64,000 nt of DNA, taken from Microglena sp. YARC (lineage: Eukaryota > Chlorophyta > Chlorophyceae > Chlamydomonadales > Chlamydomonadaceae). The stretch is from contig CM039462.1 of NCBI GenBank assembly GCA_022414725.1, forward strand, positions 131,943,891 to 132,007,890, given 5' to 3'. Positions within the stretch are counted from its first letter, which is position 1. Every line of letters begins with the position of its first letter. Positions 33,237-43,439 of the stretch are shown here, in pieces. The notes below the pieces were generated by a model that was given only the letters and a program-made list of their open reading frames with translations, did no database searches and was not told the origin of the DNA. Both the position numbers and the translations under genes were made by a program.

Positions 33237-34925
33237 ACATTACATTACATTACATGTTAAAGTCTACTTGACACCGCGAGGGTGTATGAGACTCTGTGCT
33301 TTAAACAAAAAGAAAAAGCACCCACAAAGCAAAAAACCCCATTACATCAGGGGTGTGTCGAGGACAAACAAACCAAACTCCCAACCACCGTTTTGGTGGC
33401 GTAGGTATTAAACCCCTTAGAGCAGGACCCAGATCTCAACCACTTACAGTGGCGGAGGTAAGAAGCTAACAAATGAGAAGTCTCAAGAAGAAAAAAAAGG
33501 GATGATAAATTACGGTGCCACTAAGCAGTCCAGGGCTTCCTGTCTTGCTCTTCTACAAGTAGAAAGATAGTCGGCTAGGTTGCTCCAAAAAGACTTAGTG
33601 CCATTTCCATTCATAAAGGTTCTGAATGTGGAATCGCAGAATTCCACATTCCATACGGTTAAGTCGGTATCCTCATGGACATGCCTATAAATATCTGTAA
33701 ACAGCTTCTGGTAGCGGAGGCGAATATCATTATAAAAAGGGCACTCAAACATATGCATTTCATCCTCAGTTTTTTGGAACCCACACATTTGACAGTGTCT
33801 CATTGAGCGAGGGATGTGTGCTCTATCCACCACCCTCATTCTTTCTGTGTTCAGCCAATGGGAACCCATTCTAAACTGTGCTATAGAACGAATCTGATCC
33901 TGCTTATGTAAGGCGGATGTAAAAGGAATCAAGCCATTCTCATCATTGCTGTTGGCTGCGAACCATTTTTGGTATCGGAGGCGTTTAAAGCCAACCCTTC
34001 TCTCATCAGGGATGTCTCTAACTGCATTGGTGTCACTTGGGTACTTAAACCTCCATGACTCAAAAACTTCAGACATAATACCTTCGACATCGACAGCCTC
34101 CAAAATGTTGATGTTTTTACTGGATCCTAGCTTGTGGAGAGCACAACGCAAGTCATGAACCCAGCCAGTGTTGGAGTCAAAAGATTCCTCAAGAGCCATT
34201 CTAATGAGATCCTCAGGTTCTTTATGTATGGTCTTGTTCCAGAAGCGCAAAGCTTGTTTAAGCCAAGCAAAACACAACGGGGTTTTACCCAGCTCTTCCA
34301 TGATAATATTAGATGTAGTAGATTGGCAAACACCCAACATTTGTTTAAGTATACCTCTATGCCATTTCTCACAAGCATGGTCATTTGAGATAAGTGTGTT
34401 GTTCAGAATAGAAGGAGCCCACACCTCACAGCCAAAATTCAGGATAGGTTGTACAAGAGAATCAAACAGGTGGGTGAGAATATCAATATTGTATATCTCC
34501 ATAGTATGGCATCGCCTACGAAGCATGTGGTGTGCCTTTTGGGCCTTAGTGAGCATCCTAGAAAAAGCAGCTTTTGCACGATTGCTTGAGTCACCATCCA
34601 CAAAGAGGGATCCCAAGTAGATAAAAGATAACTTTGTAGAAAGTTGTGCTCCATCATAGACAAATTTGTAATCACGATCCATGCGGGCCTCATCACAGAA
34701 TTGTTTGTTGAAAACGACAATCTCAGTTTTCTTTATATTCACAGCCATCTTAGTAGCCTCGCAGAAATCTCTCAGGCAGTCAAGCATCGCTTGCATATCT
34801 GCCGGGGATTCTGCCATTATAGCTAGGTCATCAGCATAAAGTAACAGTTGCAGAATCTTTCCCCTAAGCTCAGCCCCTACATTTGGGAGCTTGGATTGGA
34901 GGAACGATTCAAAGTAACGATTCAA
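33237..34925 (-). mobile_element. 5'-truncated LINE (copy 2) with reverse transcriptase YADD domain
   Basis: The open frame 35000-33510 encodes a reverse transcriptase C-terminal half: LLLYADDLAIMAES (catalytic YADD), then VNIKKTEIVVF and FIYLGSLFVDGDSS, thumb-like segments and a terminal CQMCGFQKTEDEMHMFEC zinc knuckle. The N-terminal RT motifs and the endonuclease are missing. The first 25 or so residues (upstream of about 34925) look like non-LINE flank. The 3' UTR and hairpins match copy 1, and the tail is (TAATG)n. It belongs with chlorophyte LINEs; the clade is not assigned. Confidence 0.85.
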
Positions 34926-35500
34926 AGTAACAAGACATGCTACCCCGTACGCACCTTCAGTATTGGCAAATGTCATTTCCTTCCTAAAAGTGGGTCTCAA
35001 ACAAGCATGGAAAAGCTAACTTGGCAAAGGGGTCTTTGGCTTTGACTGTCTCAAGCTCAGACTTGAAATCCAGTTGGCAAAGGGTCTTGTGTCATTGTTA
35101 CATTTCCTTGTTACATGTTCACCAAGTAGTCTGTCCAAGCTTGCTGTAAAACCATGTAACAATTCAAATCAGGATAATTAAACTTGCTAGGGCTTAGTAG
35201 CCAGACCGGTACATGGCTCCAGCCATCCAAATTGCCGGCTGGAGCCATGTAACCAAGTTCAAGGTCAAGTACATTTACAAAGTAGTCTGCCCTAGCTTGC
35301 TGAAAATAAAACTATGCAGCAATTCAAATCAGGAACATTTAACTTGCTAGGGATTGGTAGACAGAGTACCATGGTAACCGGAACTTGGCAAAGGCCAACC
35401 ACCTGGAGTGGTCTCAAGCTGGATCCCTAATCCGGTTTGGCAAAGGGTCGTTTGCCAAACCGTTTGCCAATACTGAAGGCGCATACGTTATTTATTTATT
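34926..35500. other. LINE 5' flank with inverted ttggcaaa motifs
   Basis: A 26-bp stretch at 34946-34972 recurs inverted at 35461-35487 (22 of 26 match; ccttcagtattggcaaa). Several ttggcaaagggtc motifs lie between. This may be the remains of a 5' inversion of the LINE or an older element. Confidence 0.4.
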
Positions 35501-35594
35501 TATTAGCTGGGGTGACAAGCCCTGAGATACAAAATACCAGCCGCTTTAACACAAAGGTAGCGGGTAACATAAGAAGTCTCATAAGCCCGTTTCG

Positions 35595-35795
35595 GTGATA
35601 TGATCGGTCTAGTGGTACACAAAATCGCTTTAACGACAAAGGGTCGGGGGTTTGATTCCCCCTACGGTTACCCTTACTGTTGCAGGTCGTTGTCAACCGC
35701 GGTGGTAGCTTGTCCAGTGGAGGTGGTAGACCGTTCTCTGTCCGCGTACGACGGGTTCCCCTAACACCACGCCCCACCAGGTGTTATCATTACTG
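35595..35795 (+). mobile_element. tRNA-derived SINE
   Basis: A box-like cggtctagtggta and B box gggtttgattccccc sit in a tRNA-like order. A body with gttgtcaaccgcggtgg follows, then the 3' end cacgccccaccaggtgttatc. It is homologous to the minus-strand copy at 7615-7785. Confidence 0.75.
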
Positions 35796-36159
35796 TAAGA
35801 AGTCCCATTCACCCATTGGTATTATCTGTACAATATTATGACACCTGCATCATTTCACCTCTGCAACGGAATACTAACACACACACAAAAACAAATTTCA
35901 TTAAGACACACACAAATTATAAGAACACAACATAATAATGTACTAAAATACATAAATAATACTAACGCACTTACAAATACTACCAACAATTACTACTAAC
36001 ACACCAACAAATCAATTAAGCATCCTACCAAGAATAGATGCAAGGTATCAACGAGGGACTTCAGCATTTTAGCCCCTTCAAGGAAGGTCTGTACAAATTC
36101 ACGGCTTGCTTCCTTCCTGTTTATAGCTATCTGCCTACCCCCAATTGAACTACCTACAG

Positions 36160-36280
36160 TCAAACTGCCTGCCTGTCGTACTGTCATGTCATGCACGGCA
36201 TGAGTCATGCTAATATGCATGCATGCATACCTACAGTCGTACTACCTGCCTGTCGCACTGTCATGTCATGCACGGCAAGG
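36160..36280. repeat. Duplicated 50-bp segment
   Basis: tacctgcctgtcgcactgtc plus atgtcatgcacggca occurs at about 36165-36205 and 36235-36275, separated by gcatgcatgcatacc. Confidence 0.6.
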
Positions 36281-36373
36281 CCGCTGCATGTTGATCATAA
36301 CGAAAATGCAACTCATACTGAAAATGCAACTCATAATGAGCGTGCCAATAAATGATACCAGGTGCATGCACAC

Positions 36374-36720
36374 TGTTTTTTTATTCTTTCTAGCAGCTAC
36401 TAGGCAGCTCCCTTACACTGTCCTTGAGCCAAACCTATAGCTAGCTAGCTAGTCTTCAAGCTGTGAGTTGACTGAGCTAACCCATGATGTGCTGCTACGA
36501 TTGATTGCCTCCGAAGGGGGGGGGGGGGGGGGGGGGGGACTGGTGCACTGAACCAACAGGTTCACACGGCTCAGAAAGGCATTCAAGTGAAGCAGAGAGC
36601 TTTGGATTTGCCCCAGGGGCTGGCTAATGGAGCTAGTTGGAAGCTTCCATGCACAGCAAAAAAATAAGCAGTGCATATCAGGTGCATAGTCAGACAAGCA
36701 CTGATGCTTGCATTGCATAT

Positions 36721-36759
<39 letters not shown>

Positions 36760-36770
36760 ACCTCCACCCC
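36374..36770. repeat. Family A MITE remnant with G and C homopolymers
   Basis: An interrupted family A copy (ttctagcagctactaggcag ... aagcttccatgcacagc) surrounds a G run (36517-36538). It is followed by a long C run (36722-36759). Confidence 0.5.
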
Positions 36771-36789
36771 TAGTCACAGTCATCCACCA

Positions 36790-36964
36790 CACTGTGTATT
36801 TTTACGTGCGACGCGTCGCAAACTGAGGGACTTGGCGCGACCCTAGTGCAACGCGCTGCCCCCCGAACCTCGCGGAGCCCGGAGCTAATTTCTGAATAAT
36901 TTAGCTGGACCAATGCGACTCCATGCAGCGACGGAATGGCGACGTGCCACACAAAATAAAAGTA
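36790..36964. mobile_element. MITE, family B, with perfect 8-bp target duplication
   Basis: Starts cactgtgtatttttacgtgc and ends acacaaaataaaagta. It is flanked by identical ATCCACCA at 36782-36789 and 36965-36972. The inner core is gcgacgcgtcgca. Confidence 0.8.
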
Positions 36965-37364
36965 ATCCACCACCATGTCTTTCAAGTCATCAGTTCAGTG
37001 TTCAAGTTAATGCGGGTCACCGCATTAACCTGATGACAACTGCATCAAAAACAGCTAAACGAATAACATTCGCCGTAATTATAGATGGCACACAAGAAGA
37101 TTACAATGGGCACTTATCCTGGCAGTGGAAACACCATCGCCCCCGAGGGAACAGACTCCAAACCCACTGTCTTCTGGCAGTGGGACTCGAACTTCTCCCG
37201 ATTGGCGTAACCTGTACCAACGGAGTCTGGACCATACCGCCCTCCAGACTGGGCAATCTCCAGATTTTTTGAAGAGGGATTAGCACACACCACAAACAGC
37301 ATGTTCAGACTGTGCTACACTACTACCTGCAACATTTGTGTTCACCAGCATCTAATCCCCGATC

Positions 37365-37570
37365 CGGACTCGGAGTGGCTCAATGGTAGAGTGTCCGACC
37401 TTGATCGAAGGAGATGCCGGGTTCTAACCCCGTCGGGAGCGTGTCGGTTTTCACGGTGGCCGTCAACCGTATGAAAAGTGACTGGTTCTAGCCTCGTTGC
37501 CAACTCGAGGAAGGTGAGCTTACAAACCGGTGTCAATAACACCACGTCCTTAGTAGGGTCAACTGTCCCC
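37365..37570 (+). mobile_element. tRNA-derived SINE
   Basis: A box tggctcaatggtagagt and B box gggttctaaccccg lie about 40 bp apart in a tRNA-like fold. They are followed by gtggccgtcaaccg and a 3' region with caccacgtccttag. It looks like a tRNA gene at the 5' end but has no matching acceptor stem. Confidence 0.75.
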
Positions 37571-37990
37571 GGCAGTGTGACTTACTTGGATGTTTAATTT
37601 TTCAATTTTCACCAGCATCTTGAAAGTCTGATGGCATTCCGTGCTCAAGAGTGTGGTGTAGAAGTGTTTATGCTATCCATGTCTCCACCTGCAGACGGTG
37701 AGCAGCCTGAAGGCTGATCGACCATGTCATCGATCCAATTCAATCTTGAAATTTCAATCAAGAATGGCCTCACTCGGAGCTTGAATGGCATAACTCGGAG
37801 CAAGAATGGTGTCACTTAGAGCAACAATGGCATCACTTGATGCGAAGAATGGCATCACTCGGAGCAAGAATGGCATCACTCGGAGCACAGCTCAGATAGG
37901 CAGGGCACTACCTTATTGGCACATGCCGACACAGATTCACTTATTATGCTCCCTGGTCTCCGTAGGTACTCGGCTGCATGGGACCACTCG

Positions 37991-38305
37991 CACTGTTTCA
38001 TTTTTGGGCTACTCGTGGCAGCTTCCCGCCAGCTCCATTAGCCAGCCACTGGAGCAAGCCCAAAGCTTTCAGCTGCATTTGAATGCCTGTCGTATCAGCT
38101 TTCAGAAGCACTAGCTAGCTTCAGGTTGGGCCCAAGGGTGGGTGAAGGGAGCTGCCTAGAAGCTGCTACACGTGGCCCAAAACAGAAACAGTGACTGCTC
38201 GTCATGCTAGCTTCCAGACACACTGGCTAGCTTCAGATTTGCTCGAGGGCGGGGAAAAGGAGCTGTCTAGAAGGTGACACACGTAGCAAAAAAAAAACAG
38301 TGCAC
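37991..38305. mobile_element. MITE, family A (one full copy and a partial copy)
   Basis: The full copy runs 37991-38193 from cactgtttcatttttgggc to cagaaacagtg. Its flanks accactcg and actgctcg match at six of eight positions. A truncated second copy follows at about 38203-38303. Confidence 0.7.
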
Positions 38306-38589
38306 CGAGACTGAACACCAAGGGCCGTCTAGCTACTACTATGCTATCATAGCAGTGCTATGCATGTTTGTCATTGGCCTATCTAGATGATGCCACATTT
38401 TCTGACTGATTATTTAGGTGATTTCAGCTGATCTATCACTGGACAGGTTTGCAATGCCACCTAATTGGCCTCGTCCGTTTTAGCCCCAGCACTTCAAATC
38501 ACCATTATCAACAAGGGCGCAGGTGTGAACATCACCAGCACTGATGGCGGTGGCGGTGCATCTGGTGCCCAGGTCAACAGCAGGCAGGA

Positions 38590-39135
38590 CATAGCCGATA
38601 TGGCTAGGTTATAGTACAGGCATGTTGTAGTAAAAGACTTGTGGACTGTTCTGTACAAGCAGGTTGTAGTACAAGACTTGTGGACTGTTCTGTACAGGCA
38701 GGTTATAGTACAGGCAGGTTGTAGTACAAGACTTGTGGACTGTTCTGTACAGGCAGGTTGCAGTACAGGCAGGTTGTAGTACAAGACTTGTGGACTGTTC
38801 TGTACAGGCATGTTGTAGTACAAGACTTGTGGACTTTTCTGTACAGGCAGGTTGTAGTACAGGCAGGTTGTAGTACAAGACCTGTGGACTGTTCTTTACA
38901 GGCAGGTTGTAGTACAGGCAGGTTTTAGTACAAGACTTGTGGACTGTTGTGTACAGGCAGGTTGTAGTACAAGACTTGTGGACTGTTCTGTACAGGCATG
39001 TTGTAGTACAGGACTTGTGGACTGTTCTGTACAGGCAGGTTGTAGTACAGGCAGGTTGTAGTACAATACCTGTGGACCGTTCTGTACAGGCAGGTTGTAG
39101 TACAAGACTTGTTGACTGTTCTGTACAATTAGAGG
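38590..39135. repeat. Minisatellite ggcaggttgtagtacaagac
   Basis: Units of about 39 bp (plus some 16-bp partial ones) with gacttgtggactgttctgta. The multiple-of-three length keeps frames open on both strands; no gene is inferred. Confidence 0.9.
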
Positions 39136-39630
39136 CTTGACGAAGTTGTTACACAAGTGTGTAACATTTGTCATCCTAGTTCAAAATGCATGTTTCCTGA
39201 AGGCCCCCCCCCCCCCCACACACACACACCACCACACCAATCGCCCCCGGACCCCCTAAAAAAAGGGGCGCTTGGCGCTAAATATAGCTACCAAGAAGCT
39301 GTCCCTGGGGGAGGCTTAAACCCAGGAAGCTACCAGGTAACCCACGATCTAAACTGAACAAAAACCTCTGCCACTAGCTAGTTCCTTTCATTAAAACAGC
39401 AGTATTTGAATTTGCAAATAAGAGTTTGCACACTTGCAAATGCAGCTTATACATCACAGCCTGGACTTTATTGAAAGAAAGAACTGAGCTGTATAGGGTT
39501 TCAGTAGATTTGCTGCAGCCAGGCTATGCTACGCTGCAGCAAATTCATATAGCATTCACCAAGCTTAGCACTCAAAAAAGCAATACAATAGAAGCTACCA
39601 AGATGAGTTCCGGTCATAAGAATTGATCAA
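39136..39630. other. Spacer downstream of the Ser/Pro-rich gene
   Basis: A poly-C/CA tract (39202-39230), then unremarkable sequence. No gene or clear element was seen. Confidence 0.3.
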
Positions 39631-39639
39631 TACCCCTAG

Positions 39640-39825
39640 CGGGCACAGCTAAGTTCATATATCTCCCTTGCTTCACTCCGTGCCATTCTCACAATCGTGA
39701 TCCTCATCACTCTACTCTTCACTATCATCCTCATCGCTCTCCGTGGGATCCTTTCGGGTGGTGACCCTCCTTCTGAGTTTGCCACGACGTGGTCCTTCCC
39801 CACTCTCATCCGAGCAAGAGTCACT
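39640..39825 (-). repeat. Acidic-tail coding repeat beyond the stop
   Basis: After the TAG at 39826 the same frame continues with SDESGEGPRRGKLRR, which mirrors SDESEEEPRRSKPRR upstream. It meets a second in-frame TAG (about 39720) and ends at a TGA. It is a tandem copy of the exon's 3' end, now outside the ORF. Confidence 0.6.
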
Positions 39826-42800
39826 CTAGTCTTCATCTTCATCCTCATCACTCTCTTCTTCACTCTCATCCTCATCACTCTCTTCTTCACTCTCATCCTC
39901 ATCACTCCCTTCTTCATTATCATCTTCATCACTATCAGTTTCATCCTTTTTGGCAGAGCTTCTGGCTTTGGTGGAGCGTCTGGGTTTGCTACGACGTGGT
40001 TCTTCCTCGCTCTCATCGGAGCTGGACTCACCCTGGTAGGCAGACCTCTCCCACAGTGCATGGGCTGCCGCTCCCGGCATCCGCCTTGGGCAGGGTACAG
40101 TTGGTAGTGGGGGAACTTCTACTCCAGGCTTAGCCCTTGGGTTGGACTTGGGACCTGTTTGAAAGAGAGCAATGCTCCTCAGCAACTCAGCAACCACCTG
40201 CGGGGTATCCTCCTGCATGCTGAGCCTCAGTAAGGCCTGACCTGCACTCCCCTCCTGCTCCCGTGCCTCCCGCGTCCTGTGCCTCCCCTCCTGCTTCCCA
40301 GCCTCGTGCGTCCCTCCTTCTATTGTGCCAGAGGCCGAAGTTGATGAACCTAAGACTGGTGCACCTAGAGTTGTTTCCCCCAGACCTGGCACGTCTGCTG
40401 CACCCAGGACTCCGAACTCGGTAAAATCCTCAATATCGTAGAGCCGAGCAACAGCTGCTGCCTCCACCACATCATCACGCCAGCCAGTGCAATCCCAAGG
40501 CGTGCATGTTGCCGCATCTGTTTGCTGGATAAGCTTGATGATGTCTTTCTTTAGCCTACATGACGCCATAGAGGTGAAGCAAAGTTTGGGGTAAATCATA
40601 AAAATAAAAAAAACGAACGAAAAAACAAACAAGTGAATAAATAGTACGCCTCTTTATTAGGCGTGAGGTTGGGGGGCCAAGCCCGTATACTTGCACTGGC
40701 GCCGACCAACAAAATAGTTTGTGATTGCAATCAGTGCTCGTGAGTGTGTGAAAGTAGTGCTTGTACTGCCCATCTTTACTCCACCCACTGATGGTGAGCA
40801 GCCTGAAGGCTTGTTCAAAAGTCTTTGGATTTTTCAAACAAATAAATCAGGACAGCAACATTCTTAAACCACACAGGTACTATGCAGGATGAGTGCTTGT
40901 GTGATGATTTGTTTTATGCATGTCCCATCATATTGTGTGAAGCCTTGACAAGGAAGATGTAAAGCAGTTGGTATTATTTTTCCATTGGGCTAGTCAAGTA
41001 ACATGGGTGCTTGGGTCATGCCACAAGTCCCTTATAGTAAACAATGCACCCCCTCCCCAAATTACCTATTGCATGCATGGATCTATCCAGAGTTCCAGGC
41101 TACTTCACATGGTGTGGTCCTCTGATGTTGGTGTGTGCTGTGGGCACACATGCTCACTTGGATGCCTTTAGTCTCTATTTCCCTAGTATCCTACATGAGC
41201 ACTTGGCACCTTGCATGGAACCCCATCCCCAAGAGACAGTTCAGATTTGAATTGGTGTATCCTGTGCATGCAACACGAGTCTGGTATACAAACCATGCGT
41301 GAAGCACTTGAATCCCACCAGGCTACGACATGCTCACGGGGGCTTGAAAGCGGCGAAATACAAAAACGGCCGATACAGCGTGGTATAGATCAAAAATAAA
41401 AGCTCTTCTACAGGACCTGGCTCGGGTATTGGAGAAAGATGAAGTGTAGCGCAGTAAGTTGGCGGCGTGAATTCCCCAAATAGCCCAGTGTGGAAGGCGA
41501 CAAGTACGGAAAAGCTTGTTAGCCCAATTAATTTTTGTCAGCATCGGGACTTTTGAACAAGCTTACTGATAGGCCTTGTTACTAATCCAGCATCTAACGC
41601 CCCCCCCCCCCCTTGTACTCAAACATCATGACATATTTAGGGAACAGCACAAATATATCATGTCATCATATGATATCATATGATGCCGGCAGTCAGGCTA
41701 GGCTGAAGTGACCATTTACATGCAATATCATATGATGCAATTTGTATGATATCATACTCGACTTTGGTTATATGATATCCTGGTCCCTAGCTATAGAGCA
41801 CAAGGGACTCCTTATTGGTGGTTGGACCTAGCGCAAGTGAACAGGTTCGCCCCCTCACGCCTTGCCATAAGGAGTAGCGTTTATCTATTCATTGCAAAAA
41901 CTGAGCCTATTTGGCATTCTCACATTAGCTGCCTGCATCTGTTTGAGCAGTTGCAGTCGTAATCGTTTTTATCACGGCGACGGGTCCCCATTCTGTCACT
42001 GCATGGCGACAGAATGGGTCTGGCGTAGCTAGTCAGAAATGGGCTCCTTCAAGATCCGCAGGGTTCGGGAGGCAGCGCGTCGCACTGGGGTCGCACCAAG
42101 TAGCTCAATATGCGCCGCGCCGCGCACACAAAAAACTAGTAACCGAGGCACAAAGGAATACATGATATGTGTAGGGACCGCCATATCATATGATATCATA
42201 CAAATTGTAGACCAAAGGCGAGTATGATATCATATGATATCATACAAATTGTATCATATGATATGTATATAAATGGTAACTTTAGCCTAGTCAGACTGCC
42301 TGCATCATATGATATCATACCATGGGACGGTATCATATGATATCATATTGCTGATCCCTAAATATGTGTACTTAGGGCATCAAATTCTCTCGAGCAACAC
42401 AAACATAGTGGACCCTCTAAACTGGAGCCGGGGCTTAATTGTGTGGATGGGTTGGTTGCATGGCTTTTCTTTTCAACTCGCATACGAGCAGCAGCTTCTA
42501 GGCAGCTCCCCTGACTAGCTGTTCAGCCAAACCTGACACAAACTAGTGGACCTTGGTGCTGACACAATAAGCTGTCCAGAACTGCTGTAATATTGGGATT
42601 TAGCAAAGTGGCTGGCTCAGGGAGCTGCCTAGAAGCTGTTACAAAAAGCCGGAAAAAACCCTGGTTGGTTGGTGTGGTTAGCATAACTGTGAGGCTTACA
42701 TTTTTTTGCTCAAAGCGGGCATCACTGGCTCACTGGCTATTTTGAAGATGTGGGGTGCAGGGTACTACTAAGCGCGGGCGGCAGCGCGGTGCCGCGCTGC

Positions 42801-43396
42801 CTTTTTGAGCCCCTCTGCGCGTTTCGCGCAGTATTTTCAACCTCATGTGGGCGCAGCGCGCAGTTTTTGCGCTTTTTGCACTAAAAAGCGCTGACCAATT
42901 TGACGTTTGTGCACTTTAAGCGCTGACCAATTTGGCAAGAAGTAGTACCCTGGTGGGGTGAGTGGGTGAGTTTTTAGCTTTGGTTTGCAGAACGGGGGGG
43001 CTTACATTGTTTAGCTTGGAGCGATCATCATGAGCTTAATCCATTTTGAGAATATGGGATGTGCGGATGGGTTGTCAGGTTCTGTTTGCAGCACCGTGAG
43101 GTTTACTTTGTTTTGCGTGCAGCGATCGTCACGGGCTTAAGCCATTTTGAAGATGTGGTATGTGTGGATGGTTTGCCAGGAGTGGTTTGTAGCACTGTGA
43201 GGTTTACATTGTTTTGCTTGAAGCGATAATCACGGGCTCAAGCCGTTTTCAAGATGTGGGATGAGTGGGTGGTTTGTTAGCTTTGGTTTGCAGAACGGTG
43301 AGGCTCACCTTGTTTTGCTTGTGGCGATCATCACGAGCTCGATCCATTTGGAAGATGTGGGATGAGTGGGTGGGTTGTTAGCTTTGGTTTGCAGAA

Positions 43397-43439
<43 letters not shown>

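Noticed and set aside
37380..37445. Possible tRNA gene with A and B boxes
   Set aside because: No matching acceptor stem, and the body continues into a SINE-type 3' end, so it was called a SINE.
39640..39830. Genetic-code reassignment of TAG
   Set aside because: The unknown gene at 10339 ends in TAG with no homology beyond it, other genes use TAA or TGA normally, and post-TAG homology is better explained by a duplicated exon end.
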